Source: Lacrimispora defluvii
GTDB lineage: Bacteria > Bacillota > Clostridia > Lachnospirales > Lachnospiraceae
Direction: 5' to 3'
Assembly (NCBI GenBank): GCA_013036995.1
Contig: JAAOXG010000029.1
Location: 1 to 46,368, forward strand
DNA length: 46,368 nucleotides
Shown here piece after piece: positions 8,633 to 17,682 of this stretch. The position numbers and the translations under genes were made by a program. Every line of letters begins with the position of its first letter. Within the stretch, counting starts at the first letter, position 1. The notes below the pieces were generated by a model. That model made no database searches and was not told the origin of the DNA. It saw only the letters and a program-made list of their open reading frames with translations.

Positions 8633-10780
8633 ATGTATAAGAGTTTCAGTATGGAGCTTGCAGGCAGAACACTGACCGTTGAAGTGGGCAGAGTTGCCAA
8701 GCAGGCAAACGGTGCAGCACTGATGCACTATGGAGATACCGTTGTATTAGCAACTGCAACTGCATCCGATAAACCCAGAGACGGAATTGATTTCTTCCCT
8801 CTGAGTGTAGAATACGAAGAAAAATTATATGCAGTCGGAAAGATTCCGGGAGGCTTTAACAAGAGAGAAGGAAAGGCATCTGAGAATTCGATTTTAACCT
8901 CACGTGTTATTGACCGTCCCATGAGACCGCTGTTCCCTAAGGATTACCGCAATGATGTAACTCTGGATAATATCGTTATGTCAGTTGATCAGGACTGCTC
9001 TCCGGAATTAACTGCCATGATCGGTTCCGCCATTGCAACCAGCATCTCTGATATTCCATTTGACGGTCCCTGTTCTTCCACACAGATAGGTCTTGTTGAC
9101 GGAGAATTGGTGATCAATCCGACTCAGGCACAGAAGCAGGCTTCTGACATGGCTCTTACTGTTGCTTCTACCAGAGAGAAAGTAATTATGATTGAAGCCG
9201 GAGCCAACGAAGTTCCGGAAGATGTTATGATTCAGGCAATTTTTAAAGCTCATGAGGTAAACCAGGAGATTATTAAGTTTATTGATACCATTGTTGCTGA
9301 GTGCGGAAAAACAAAGCATGAATATACCAGCTGTGCAGTACCGGAAGAATTATTTGCAGCAATCAAAGAGATCGTAACTCCTGAAGAGATGGAAGTTGCT
9401 GTCTTTACAGATGAGAAGCAGATAAGAGAAGAAAACATTCGTAATATCACCAAGAAGCTGGAAGAAGCTTTTGCTGAAAAAGAAGAGTGGCTGGCTGTAC
9501 TTGGAGAAGCTATTTACCAGTATCAGAAGAAGACTGTCCGTAAGATGATCTTAAAGGATCACAAGCGTCCGGATGGCCGTGCCATGAATCAGATCCGTCA
9601 TCTGGCAGCAGAGATTGATCTGCTTCCAAGAGTACACGGTTCTGCTATGTTCACCCGTGGACAGACTCAGATTTTAAATATCTGTACTCTGGCTCCATTA
9701 TCTGAAAGCCAGAGACTGGACGGCATCGATGATATGGAAACTTCCAAGAGATATATGCACCACTATAATTTCCCGTCCTTCTCTGTAGGAGAGACAAGAC
9801 CTTCCAGAGGACCGGGACGCCGTGAGATCGGTCATGGTGCACTGGCAGAAAGAGCCCTTGTTCCGGTTCTTCCGTCAGAAGTGGAATTCCCATATGCAAT
9901 CCGTACCGTTTCTGAGACCATGGAATCCAACGGTTCCACTTCTCAGGCCAGCATCTGTTCTTCCTCCATGTCCTTAATGGCAGCAGGTGTGCCCATTAAG
10001 TCAGCAGTAGCAGGAATTTCCTGTGGTCTTGTTACTGGAGATACAGATGATGATTATGTGGTTTTAACTGACATTCAGGGTCTGGAAGATTTCTTTGGAG
10101 ATATGGACTTTAAGGTAGGTGGTACCCATAAGGGAATTACTGCCATTCAGATGGATATTAAGATTCACGGTTTAACAAGACCAATTATTGAAGAAGCAAT
10201 CCGCACCACAAGAGAAGCCAGACTTTATATTCTTGATGAGGTTATGGCAAAAGCCATTGCAGAGCCTCGCAAGGAAGTTGGAAAATATGCTCCCAAGATT
10301 GACCAGATTTCCATTGATCCTCAGAAGATCGGTGATGTAGTGGGCAAGCAGGGCAAGGTAATCAACAAGATTATCGAAGAAACCGGCGTGAAGATCGATA
10401 TTTCTGATGATGGAAGTGTTTCTGTATGCGGAACCGATCAGGCGATGATCGACCGTGCAAAACAGATTATCAAGAGCATCGTGACTGATATTGAAGCAGG
10501 ACAGATCTTTACTGGTAAAGTAGTAAGAATTATGAACTTCGGTGCCTTTGTAGAGCTTGCTCCTAACAAAGACGGTATGATTCATATTTCCAAGCTTTCC
10601 GATAAGAGAGTTGCTAAGGTCGAAGATGTGGTAAACATTGGAGATATGGTTACTGTAAAAGTTATGGAAGTAGATAAGATGGGCAGAATCAACTTAAGCA
10701 TGAAGCCAGGCGATTTAACAGCGAAAGCAGAAGAGCCAAAGGAAGCAATAGAAGCGAAAGAAGAAACTGTAACAGAATAA
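8633..10780 (+). CDS. pnp: Polynucleotide phosphorylase
   Basis: A 715-residue protein with the full PNPase layout: two RNase PH-like domains (about 1-210 and 310-540) joined by a helical domain, then a KH domain (VVGKQGKVINKIIEETG) and an S1 domain (GKVVRIMNFGAFVELAPNKDGMIHIS). It degrades RNA from the 3' end by phosphorolysis and is a core mRNA-turnover enzyme. The FSVGETRPSRGPGRREIGHG and GSTSQAS active-site stretches are intact. GGAG precedes the ATG. It lies downstream of rpsO, and the long leader hairpin suggests post-transcriptional self-control. Confidence 0.98.
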   Translation: MYKSFSMELAGRTLTVEVGRVAKQANGAALMHYGDTVVLATATASDKPRDGIDFFPLSVEYEEKLYAVGKIPGGFNKREGKASENSILTSRVIDRPMRPLFPKDYRNDVTLDNIVMSVDQDCSPELTAMIGSAIATSISDIPFDGPCSSTQIGLVDGELVINPTQAQKQASDMALTVASTREKVIMIEAGANEVPEDVMIQAIFKAHEVNQEIIKFIDTIVAECGKTKHEYTSCAVPEELFAAIKEIVTPEEMEVAVFTDEKQIREENIRNITKKLEEAFAEKEEWLAVLGEAIYQYQKKTVRKMILKDHKRPDGRAMNQIRHLAAEIDLLPRVHGSAMFTRGQTQILNICTLAPLSESQRLDGIDDMETSKRYMHHYNFPSFSVGETRPSRGPGRREIGHGALAERALVPVLPSEVEFPYAIRTVSETMESNGSTSQASICSSSMSLMAAGVPIKSAVAGISCGLVTGDTDDDYVVLTDIQGLEDFFGDMDFKVGGTHKGITAIQMDIKIHGLTRPIIEEAIRTTREARLYILDEVMAKAIAEPRKEVGKYAPKIDQISIDPQKIGDVVGKQGKVINKIIEETGVKIDISDDGSVSVCGTDQAMIDRAKQIIKSIVTDIEAGQIFTGKVVRIMNFGAFVELAPNKDGMIHISKLSDKRVAKVEDVVNIGDMVTVKVMEVDKMGRINLSMKPGDLTAKAEEPKEAIEAKEETVTE

Positions 10781-10796
10781 AAGCTGTTTAAAAGAT

Positions 10797-10831
10797 CAGG
10801 CAGCAGACAGTATCCAACTGTCTGCTGCCTG
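10797..10831. terminator. Bidirectional terminator between pnp and the TOPRIM gene
   Basis: CAGGCAGCAGACAGT and ACTGTCTGCTGCCTG pair perfectly over 15 bp around a 5-base loop (10812-10816). The hairpin abuts the leftward gene's stop codon. Read leftwards it is followed by ATCTTTT, so it can serve both converging genes. Confidence 0.85.
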
Positions 10832-11533
10832 TTAGTAATTCTCCCCAAATTCCTGAAAGAGGAGATGAAAGTTACTGTGGCGGTTTAAAGAATTGGTGCC
10901 CTGGCTGATGAATTCCCAGGTATCTCTGTAATCGCCGGGAACCGTAAAATCATTACCGGAAAGTAAGGAGATGAAGGCGGAAGGGTTGGAAGAGTAACGG
11001 TCTGCAAAGGCGTCTGCATAATTGACTTTTTCTTCATCCGTCAGATTTTTTTTACTGTTATGAAATATGTGTTCCAGATTTCTGGAGAAGTAGTAGATAG
11101 AATAGGGGATGGTACCAATTTTTCCAGTAAGGGATAGGCGGGATAATATCTGGGATTTTCTTAAATTGCGGTTAATTACTGTTTCCGGAGAACGGGTTTC
11201 AATGTGATCGTTAAAATACAGAATTTCCGCCTGATCTGCGTAAATCACTTGCTCCTCCCTGATAAATGCACCATCCATATCAACCAGATGTATTACCTTT
11301 AATATATCTTTTTTGTCGAATCCATAACGTTTTCGTTCTATATCAATGTGCTGATTCACTGTTTTTACTGCATTTTGGGCATTTACCGACCAGTTACTGG
11401 TCAGATCCCCATGTACAATATGAAACCTGACGTCTTCCTTCTGAAAAATCTTTTTCAAAACAGGGCTTAAGGTTTCTTCGTCTGTTGGACCTTCTGCAAT
11501 AAAAAGAATGACTTTTTTAGTCCTGTTTATCAT
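10832..11533 (-). CDS. TOPRIM-domain protein, partner of the AAA ATPase
   Basis: A 233-residue protein. The N-terminus has the TOPRIM first motif (VILFIAEGPTDEETL, Glu14), and HLVDMDGAF near residues 82-90 supplies the acidic D-x-D pair (Asp85, Asp87). These are the metal-binding residues of TOPRIM nucleases. It is translated from the ATG at 11533, which lies 17 bases inside the end of the upstream ATPase gene, so the two are coupled. Pairs of AAA ATPase and small TOPRIM protein occur in anti-phage modules such as PARIS (AriA/AriB), AbiL and RloA/RloB-like pairs; which family this belongs to cannot be settled by eye. Nuclease function is inferred. Confidence 0.7.
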   Translation of the reverse strand: MINRTKKVILFIAEGPTDEETLSPVLKKIFQKEDVRFHIVHGDLTSNWSVNAQNAVKTVNQHIDIERKRYGFDKKDILKVIHLVDMDGAFIREEQVIYADQAEILYFNDHIETRSPETVINRNLRKSQILSRLSLTGKIGTIPYSIYYFSRNLEHIFHNSKKNLTDEEKVNYADAFADRYSSNPSAFISLLSGNDFTVPGDYRDTWEFISQGTNSLNRHSNFHLLFQEFGENY

Positions 11534-12920
11534 AGGAAACCGCCTTTCCGGCACGCCGGAATGCGCGTCCAATCTCTACACTGTCTGTTTCTTCATAAAT
11601 CTCCTCAGGCTGTCCTCCAAGTGTGATACTACGCAAATACATATCCCGCAGGTTGTTGTTGCTTTTTACATTCTGAAGCCGGATATACCGGTTGGATGGA
11701 TTAGCAGTAGAAAAGAGAATGCTTCGTTTGTGAATCATTTCCAGCGGTCGTAAATTATGGGATGTAAAAATAAGCTGCCCTTTTGCCCCTTTTTCAAATA
11801 CCGATAAAATTTCCCCCAGCAGATATTCATAAATTCCAGCATCCAGTTCATCAATAATCAGGCACATGGAAGGATGGTTATAGACGCACATCAGGACGTT
11901 CAGAACAGAGATAATCTTGATGATCCCCTCGGATTCATATTTAAGGGGGATTACAACTTCACCACGCTTTGATATCAGCTGAATCCGGTAGCCGGGTGTG
12001 CCGTTTTCCCGAAGCTGTTCTCCGAAGTTATGAATGCCGATGGTCAGTCCTGGAATGAGTGAGGTTAAAACCGCATTCATTTCATCAATAATCTGGGTAA
12101 CAAGATGAAACTGGTCTTTACTGATTACGGAAGGGTCATCAAGGCGGATCGTTAAATCACCTTTTGCAATCCGGTTTCCCAGGTTTAAACGAAACGCAAA
12201 GGGAAGCCTGGAACTGGTGGTGATGGAACCGGAATGAGCGCTTGAGATGACAAACAGATTAAAAGAAGCATATTGATACAAAGCTTCTATTACTGACATG
12301 TAATCCTGGGTGATCTCTTCCGGTGCTGACTGAAATATGCTTCTGCTTTCCTGACTGAATAAAAAGGAGGAAGTATTTTTCTGAGCAAGCTTTTTCGCCA
12401 CGCTTAAATTAATGCGGATGTCTTCCCCGCTTTTTGCCAGGGCTTCGTAACGGTATTTGGGTGTAAAGACAGGCCCGTTTGATGATGAGCAATAATCAAT
12501 TAAAGTTTTCTTATTTTCAAACCGGGTTCCATTCCAGACAGCCGTACTTAACGTCTCTTCTGATATTTCCATGGAAAAACTGTTACCCCTTATGAATTGG
12601 ACCGTATATTCTGCCAGAATGGACTTGTCAGGGAGACGAATCAGAAATTTAACAGTAATGCTGCAGCTTCCCGATTCTTCGGAAATATAGTGAACCGCGT
12701 CTTCCGGCAGTGATTTTCCAGCTAAAAGCATCTGAATGATGTCCATGGCTTCTATAACGGCAGTTTTTCCCGAACCATTTTGCCCATATATACCAAGCAG
12801 ATCTGCTTTATCTGAAAAATAGTTCTTTTCTGCATAGGCTGGCATTTCAATTTTTCCAAAATGTGTATTTTTTAAATCGGTTAACTGGATTTCGCTGATG
12901 CGGACAATCGCTTCTGACAT
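11517..12920 (-). CDS. AAA (AAA_15/AAA_21, ABC-like) ATPase of a two-gene module
   Basis: A 467-residue P-loop ATPase of the OLD/RecF-like type. Walker A is GQNGSGKT (46-53); the degenerate signature is ESEG (329-332), Walker B is LIIDELDAG (354-362) and the switch histidine is in FTSHN (His388). It has no membrane segment or nuclease domain of its own; the downstream TOPRIM protein probably supplies the effector. GAGGAGG precedes the ATG. The pair reads leftwards, is isolated between housekeeping and membrane-protein genes, and ends at a strong terminator. Anti-phage defence is the likeliest role by analogy; an unrelated DNA-repair or regulatory role remains possible. Confidence 0.75.
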   Translation of the reverse strand: MSEAIVRISEIQLTDLKNTHFGKIEMPAYAEKNYFSDKADLLGIYGQNGSGKTAVIEAMDIIQMLLAGKSLPEDAVHYISEESGSCSITVKFLIRLPDKSILAEYTVQFIRGNSFSMEISEETLSTAVWNGTRFENKKTLIDYCSSSNGPVFTPKYRYEALAKSGEDIRINLSVAKKLAQKNTSSFLFSQESRSIFQSAPEEITQDYMSVIEALYQYASFNLFVISSAHSGSITTSSRLPFAFRLNLGNRIAKGDLTIRLDDPSVISKDQFHLVTQIIDEMNAVLTSLIPGLTIGIHNFGEQLRENGTPGYRIQLISKRGEVVIPLKYESEGIIKIISVLNVLMCVYNHPSMCLIIDELDAGIYEYLLGEILSVFEKGAKGQLIFTSHNLRPLEMIHKRSILFSTANPSNRYIRLQNVKSNNNLRDMYLRSITLGGQPEEIYEETDSVEIGRAFRRAGKAVSYDKQD

Positions 12921-13236
12921 AGATACCTCCTCTAAAAATTTTTTATTAATTTTATAGTAACATAAATATAAGAAAACTCAATGTAAAAAATAAATATCGA
13001 TACAATTTGTACCACTTTATAGTATTACACAATTAAAATCTTATGATACATGCAAAATATATTATGATATTGGAATCAGCGATATAAACCATATAAACCA
13101 TCATAAAACGACAAGATTATACCAAAAATTACATACAGCGTGTTATTTATTACATACATCTTTTTTTTGTAACAATTATATGTATAATGGTTAGGTAATT
13201 AATAAGTAATTACCTTAAATTTCAGGAGGAGCATTT
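12921..13236. other. AT-rich divergent intergenic region
   Basis: 316 bases between the leftward ATPase and the rightward DUF2628 gene. It is very AT-rich, with a TATAAT at 13178-13183 that lacks a good -35 box at normal spacing, a repeated TTACATACA word (near 13130 and 13150) and the repeat CCATATAAACC / AACCATATAAACC. No gene, terminator or known RNA was recognised. Confidence 0.5.
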
Positions 13237-14163
13237 ATGACAGAAGAACAACGGAATGCATATGAAAGGAAAGCTGAATTATTTGTAGGAGAGAATTATG
13301 TATACTACGAAAAACAGTGGCGTGGCAGGATGATTCAGCAAAACTTTAGCAGCTGGAACTGGGCGGCATTCTTTTTCCCCTTATACTGGCTGGTATACAG
13401 AAAAATGTATTTTGAGGGTTTTGTATTTGGAGTAATTTCTTTATTTGGGATGATATTTCCAGGAATCGGACTGATTCTCCATATATTAGTCGGTATTTAT
13501 GCAAATTCTTATTACCGGAAGATGGAGTTAAGAGTTCTGGCGCAAACCAGCCAATTGACAGAATGGGAAGCAACACAGTACATAAAAAAACATGGTGGTA
13601 CTAATGTTTTAGGTATCTTCATTGCCTTAATAATTGAAGTTATTCTCGCCTCAGTTTTTATTGGTATCGCATTTATTTCTTCTGTAAAGAATGAAATTAA
13701 TCCACAGTTTGTACAGTCTAAAACCTTTACAACAGACAATTTTTCATTTACATTTCCCAGTGAATGGAAACAAGATACGGATGCTACTTATTTGGATTTA
13801 AATTGCTATTCAGATAATGAACAACTATTAACAGGAGTTCTTGATTATGATAAAGCAGATTTTGCGGATAATATAAGCCCTGAAGATGCATTAACTTTAT
13901 ATATTAATAAATTGCAGACTCATTGTGATAATTTCCAATTTATAGAGAATTTAAAAGATGAGACTGTTGAGAACAGGAGAATTAAAACTGTTTTGTATTC
14001 CGGCGATACAGATGGTTATAAATATTATTATGCTGTTTCTTTAGCAGAATTTAAAGATTTTGAGAAATTTGCTATTATAGTTGAGAGTGCCTTGCCATCT
14101 CAGTATAAGAAACATAAGTCAACGTTTATAGATATTGTCGATTCGTGTCAACCTGTTCAATAA
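13237..14163 (+). CDS. DUF2628-type membrane protein with a C-terminal soluble domain
   Basis: A 308-residue protein. Residues 35-95 match the DUF2628 pattern (FSSWNWAAFFFPLYWLVYRKMYFEG, with two membrane segments and ANSYYRKME). A third membrane segment spans about 122-150. The remaining ~155 residues are an extracytoplasmic or soluble domain beginning NFSFTFPSEW, a pattern seen in PsbP/DUF1795-like domains. The function is unknown. The ATG follows CAGGAGG. It stands alone and converges with the XRE regulator gene across a shared hairpin. Confidence 0.7.
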   Translation: MTEEQRNAYERKAELFVGENYVYYEKQWRGRMIQQNFSSWNWAAFFFPLYWLVYRKMYFEGFVFGVISLFGMIFPGIGLILHILVGIYANSYYRKMELRVLAQTSQLTEWEATQYIKKHGGTNVLGIFIALIIEVILASVFIGIAFISSVKNEINPQFVQSKTFTTDNFSFTFPSEWKQDTDATYLDLNCYSDNEQLLTGVLDYDKADFADNISPEDALTLYINKLQTHCDNFQFIENLKDETVENRRIKTVLYSGDTDGYKYYYAVSLAEFKDFEKFAIIVESALPSQYKKHKSTFIDIVDSCQPVQ

Positions 14164-14168
14164 ATAAA

Positions 14169-14206
14169 CGATTTGAGTCGAGGAGGTATCTCCCCGGCTT
14201 AAATCG
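14169..14206. terminator. Bidirectional hairpin terminator
   Basis: CGATTTGAGTCGAGGAG and CTCCCCGGCTTAAATCG pair over 17 positions with one mismatch and two G-U pairs around the loop GTAT, between two converging genes. T-richness downstream is modest on either side. Confidence 0.65.
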
Positions 14207-14218
14207 ATATCATTTCAC

Positions 14219-15274
14219 CTATACAGATTGAAATCTTTTTATTAATTCCCCAAATTCTTCGTTAGAATAAAGGTAAGAATACTTATCGCTATCTTCAAGT
14301 TCACTTAGTATTACTTTAATCATTTTTTTACGAATATCTTTCGTTTGTCTCGGCATTGGAATGTGCCGGTACAGAAAGGAGTTATCAAGTTCCCCAAGGT
14401 GAATCAGAGAGGTCAGCATGGAATTTAGAAGGGTTATGCTTCCGGAAACATTTTTCTGGTCAATGGCGGTTTGAAGGGGAGCTACGTAAGTATCATACTC
14501 CTGTAAACAGAATAACTCTGCCAGTTTGGCTGATCGTTCCGATATTTTAGTAGTGTCCTGTGAATGTCCTTCCTTTAGCGCAATATCGGACAGTTTCATT
14601 AATAGAACTTGTATCTCCTGAACAGCCATAAGCAGTCTTCGCTCTAATAATTCTCCGGCTTTCTCTGTTTTTCCCTGGGTAATTAAAATCTCTGCCAAAA
14701 GAGGACGCTTATCAATGGCGCTTTGTTCAGGCAGCAAATCCAACAACTTCTGGGCTTTGTTTGTTTCCCCCATTCTTGTATAATAGGAAGCAAGCATAAA
14801 ATTCGCCTGTCTGCGGGTTTGCTCATCGCCATATTTTGCAGCTTGCTCATAAAGGGACATAATCTGACTGCTGTATTTCATTTTGTCCCCAGGACTCATG
14901 GCAGTCATCAACATGGCACCATCTAATAACACTGCAGCAGTATGGACAAAGTGACCACAGGTTGGATATTCACGAATCTTTTCCATCGTCAGGAGAAATC
15001 CGGTTTCAAATCCTTTCTTATGAATCACATCCATAATCTCATTGCAAATCTGACTGACTTCTTCTTTGTCAGGTTCTGTATCAAAACATAGAAGAGTATT
15101 GATATCAATCTTTAAAAGGCGTGCCAGTGCAGGCAGCAGGGTAATGTCAGGGGAGGTGCTTCCTTTTTCCCATTTGCTTACGGCAGGGGCAGATACGCCT
15201 AAATAATCGGCCATTTCTTCCTGGGTCAGCCCGGCTTCTTTTCTTTTTTCCCGAATCACGCTATTTAATGGCAT
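14219..15274 (-). CDS. XRE-family regulator with TPR-like C-terminal region
   Basis: A 351-residue protein: an N-terminal XRE helix-turn-helix (residues 1-60; REKRKEAGLTQEEMADYLGVSAPAVSKWEKG) followed by ~290 residues of amphipathic helices that look like tetratricopeptide repeats (for example YEQAAKYGDEQTRRQANFMLASYYTRMGETNKAQKLL). The layout recalls peptide-sensing RRNPP regulators, but no adjacent signal-peptide gene was found. The ATG at 15274 is chosen because GGAGG stands 8 bases upstream; an eight-residue longer form lacks one. It is divergent from the DUF3784/SdpI genes, which it may control. Confidence 0.82.
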   Translation of the reverse strand: MPLNSVIREKRKEAGLTQEEMADYLGVSAPAVSKWEKGSTSPDITLLPALARLLKIDINTLLCFDTEPDKEEVSQICNEIMDVIHKKGFETGFLLTMEKIREYPTCGHFVHTAAVLLDGAMLMTAMSPGDKMKYSSQIMSLYEQAAKYGDEQTRRQANFMLASYYTRMGETNKAQKLLDLLPEQSAIDKRPLLAEILITQGKTEKAGELLERRLLMAVQEIQVLLMKLSDIALKEGHSQDTTKISERSAKLAELFCLQEYDTYVAPLQTAIDQKNVSGSITLLNSMLTSLIHLGELDNSFLYRHIPMPRQTKDIRKKMIKVILSELEDSDKYSYLYSNEEFGELIKRFQSV

Positions 15275-15440
15275 TGGTTTGTCCTCCGGTTTAATCAAAC
15301 ATATGATATAGTAATCGTATCAGATCTGCTTTCAGACTTCAATGGAGTATTAATTAATCTGCTTCAGAAAAATTTAACTGCAGGTTAAGTCTTCGTTATC
15401 CAAATCAGACACATTTCTCAAAAATAAAGAACCAAATGAC

Positions 15441-15469
15441 TTGAACTTATCTGCCATTTGTAATATTCT
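15441..15469 (+). promoter_or_regulatory. Candidate promoter for the DUF3784/SdpI genes
   Basis: TTGAAC (15441-15446), 17-bp spacer, TATTCT (15464-15469), about 75 bases before the DUF3784 start in the divergent gap. The -10 box is imperfect. Confidence 0.4.
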
Positions 15470-15542
15470 GATAATTAAGAGACTAAAATGTTTCAATGAA
15501 ATCCCAGGTACATAATATCATGGGGTACAGGAGGTTGATGCA

Positions 15543-16295
15543 ATGTTTGTTGTTTGGGTTATTTTTATACTGTTGTTTGTTTTGTCAGCCGTTTTACTGT
15601 CAGGACGTGGTTCTTTTCTCATTGCCGGGTATAATACGTCAAGCCCTGAGGAGAAGGAAAAATATAATACACAAAAGTTATGCCGGACGATGGGGGTTTC
15701 TATGATACTCATACTTTTCGCCACTGCAGGACTTTTTTTCATTCCCATAGACAGCGTTTACCGTACTCCCTATTTTATTTTTTATTTTATCTTCATGATA
15801 GCTGATATCGGGATGGCCTTATATATTTCCAATACCCGGTGTTATAAGGCGGGATATGAAAATCAGAAAGATATACGCAAAAGCAAAAAGGAAACGTTGT
15901 TTATAGCTGCCGGTATCTTTATTGTTATGTTTCCGGTTCTCCTTTTGGTATGCATTACGATGTACCGGGCCTCATTACCCCCTGTTTATACAATCAGCGG
16001 TGATACCCTGAAGATATCCTCCTTTTATGGTGAAACCATTCCCCTTGACGGAATAAGAACGATTACACTGGAAGAGACCATGCCTTTTGGATTAAGTAAA
16101 AAAAATGGTTCTGATTTAGGATCCATTTTAAAAGGCCGGTTTGATGCGGACGGAAAAACTGCCCACGTATATATCGATGCTTCCAGGCCTCCTTTTATCC
16201 TGATTGAAACCGAAGAAGGACTGCATATCATAAATGATCAGAGCCGGGAAAAAACGGAGGCACTTTACACCCGGTTGAAGTCACTGTTAAAATAA
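15543..16295 (+). CDS. DUF3784 membrane protein with a PH-like C-terminal domain
   Basis: A 250-residue membrane protein. The first 100 residues match the DUF3784 pattern: a hydrophobic helix, then FLIAGYNTSSPEEKEKYN, then further membrane segments. A fourth segment lies near 118-138, followed by a ~110-residue soluble domain (YTISGDTLKISSFYGETIPLDGI...) resembling bacterial PH domains. The function is unknown. GGAGG precedes the ATG. The SdpI-family gene follows after 27 bases, probably in one operon. Confidence 0.75.
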   Translation: MFVVWVIFILLFVLSAVLLSGRGSFLIAGYNTSSPEEKEKYNTQKLCRTMGVSMILILFATAGLFFIPIDSVYRTPYFIFYFIFMIADIGMALYISNTRCYKAGYENQKDIRKSKKETLFIAAGIFIVMFPVLLLVCITMYRASLPPVYTISGDTLKISSFYGETIPLDGIRTITLEETMPFGLSKKNGSDLGSILKGRFDADGKTAHVYIDASRPPFILIETEEGLHIINDQSREKTEALYTRLKSLLK

Positions 16296-16322
16296 CCTGA
16301 ATTTCAGATAGGAGAGTCGCGT

Positions 16323-16706
16323 ATGGGTTTCTGGATTTTTATGACTGCAATGAATCTGTTATTACCTTTTATTATGATCGTGATTGGACATATTTTTATT
16401 AAAAATCCTCCAAAGGAAATAAATCATTTAGTGGGATACAGAACTACCATGTCCATGAAAAATAAAGACACCTGGGAATTTGCCCACCACCATTGTGGAA
16501 AAAACTGGAAGATAACTGGTCTTTGCATGCTGATTCCATCAGCCTTGGTAATGTTGGCTTTCATAGGAAAAGATACACAAACAGTGGGCAAGTTCGGTTC
16601 TGTGGTGATAGGTGTGCAGACCGTTATACTGCTGGCATCTATAATTCCAACGGAAACTGCATTAAGAAAGAATTTTGATAAAGACGGAAATCGTATAAAG
16701 ATCTAA
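16323..16706 (+). CDS. SdpI-family membrane protein
   Basis: A 127-residue protein with three hydrophobic segments and the SdpI-family signature GYRTTMSMKNKDTWEFAHHHCGKNW between the first and second. Bacillus subtilis SdpI gives immunity to the SdpC toxin; most family members are uncharacterised. No toxin gene is visible here. It is co-oriented with the DUF3784 gene and precedes the VOC-DinB gene by 20 bases. Confidence 0.82.
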   Translation: MGFWIFMTAMNLLLPFIMIVIGHIFIKNPPKEINHLVGYRTTMSMKNKDTWEFAHHHCGKNWKITGLCMLIPSALVMLAFIGKDTQTVGKFGSVVIGVQTVILLASIIPTETALRKNFDKDGNRIKI

Positions 16707-16726
16707 AAACAAAGGAGAATATTATT

Positions 16727-17668
16727 ATGACTCAGGCACTGGTACATATTGCGCTGGTAGTAAAGGATTATGATGAAGCAATTGATTTTTACACAAAAAA
16801 ACTGCATTTTAATCTGATCGAAGATACGTATCAGCCGGAGCAGGATAAACGCTGGGTTGTGGTAGCTCCGCCTGGCGCTTATGGAACCACGGTTCTGCTG
16901 GCAAAGGCTTCTAAACCGATACAGGAACCCTTTATCGGCAACCAGGCTGGAGGGAGAGTATTCCTGTTTTTGGGAACGGATGATTTTTACAGGGACTTTG
17001 AAGAGATGAAGCAGCTTGGAATTACATTTATCCGGGAACCCAAGGAGCAGGATTATGGGATTGTGGCTGTGTTTGAAGACCTGTATGGTAATCTCTGGGA
17101 TCTGGTTCAGTTTCATGAAGGACACCCTATGGCTGACAGAGTAGTGGGAAGAGAGACTGCATTGGCTGGGATAATCAAAGATCAGACCAGCCGTGCTCTA
17201 TGGGAAGTAAAAAATGTAATTGATTGTGTTCCCGATGAATTGTGGAATAAGGAATACGCTAAGATGCCGTGCTGGAAACATATTTACCATATGCTGCATT
17301 CCCTGGATCTATGGTTTGTGAATCCCAGAGATAAAGAATATAGGGAACCGGAGATTCATGAAAAAGATTTAAACAATCTGGATGTTATCTCAGTTAAACA
17401 GCTTACACGAGAAGAAATAAATCACTATTATGAAGAGATTAACTGTAAGATTACCGATTATCTTTTAAAACTCACTGATGATCAATTAACCTGTATGCCA
17501 AGGGACTGCGAATACAACAGATTTACCCTTGTTTTGGCACAGTTTCGGCATTTGCATACCCACATGGGCATGGTAATGGGATTTATCATTGCAGATACCG
17601 GCTTGTGGCCAAGAGTATTGGGTTTGGAAAATCCTGTTCCAACAGAGGGATACAGCAAATACTTTTAA
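16727..17668 (+). CDS. VOC (glyoxalase-like) and DinB-like fusion protein
   Basis: A 313-residue protein made of two domains. Residues 1-130 form a VOC metalloenzyme-like module (ALVHIALVVKDYDEAIDFYTKKL ... VFEDLYGNLWDLVQF). Residues 140-313 form a helical DinB/YfiT-like bundle with histidines that could bind metal (CWKHIYHMLHSLDLWF, FRHLHTHMGMV). VOC members act in fosfomycin/bleomycin resistance, lactoylglutathione chemistry or dioxygenation; DinB-like bundles include thiol transferases. The combined activity is unknown. The ATG follows AAAGGAGA. The racemase gene follows after 14 bases. Confidence 0.78.
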   Translation: MTQALVHIALVVKDYDEAIDFYTKKLHFNLIEDTYQPEQDKRWVVVAPPGAYGTTVLLAKASKPIQEPFIGNQAGGRVFLFLGTDDFYRDFEEMKQLGITFIREPKEQDYGIVAVFEDLYGNLWDLVQFHEGHPMADRVVGRETALAGIIKDQTSRALWEVKNVIDCVPDELWNKEYAKMPCWKHIYHMLHSLDLWFVNPRDKEYREPEIHEKDLNNLDVISVKQLTREEINHYYEEINCKITDYLLKLTDDQLTCMPRDCEYNRFTLVLAQFRHLHTHMGMVMGFIIADTGLWPRVLGLENPVPTEGYSKYF

Positions 17669-17682
17669 ACGAGGAGAGGAAT

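Noticed and set aside
13130-13160. TTACATACA repeats as further copies of the xylanase-flanking repeat
   Set aside because: They share only a short ACATAC word with the 14-bp repeat and lack the TAGGTAAG core.
15543-15748. Overlapping small ORFs around the DUF3784 start as a signal peptide for the XRE-TPR regulator
   Set aside because: The frames overlap the membrane protein gene, have no separate ribosome sites, and the true intergenic part holds no ORF with a secretion-like N-terminus.
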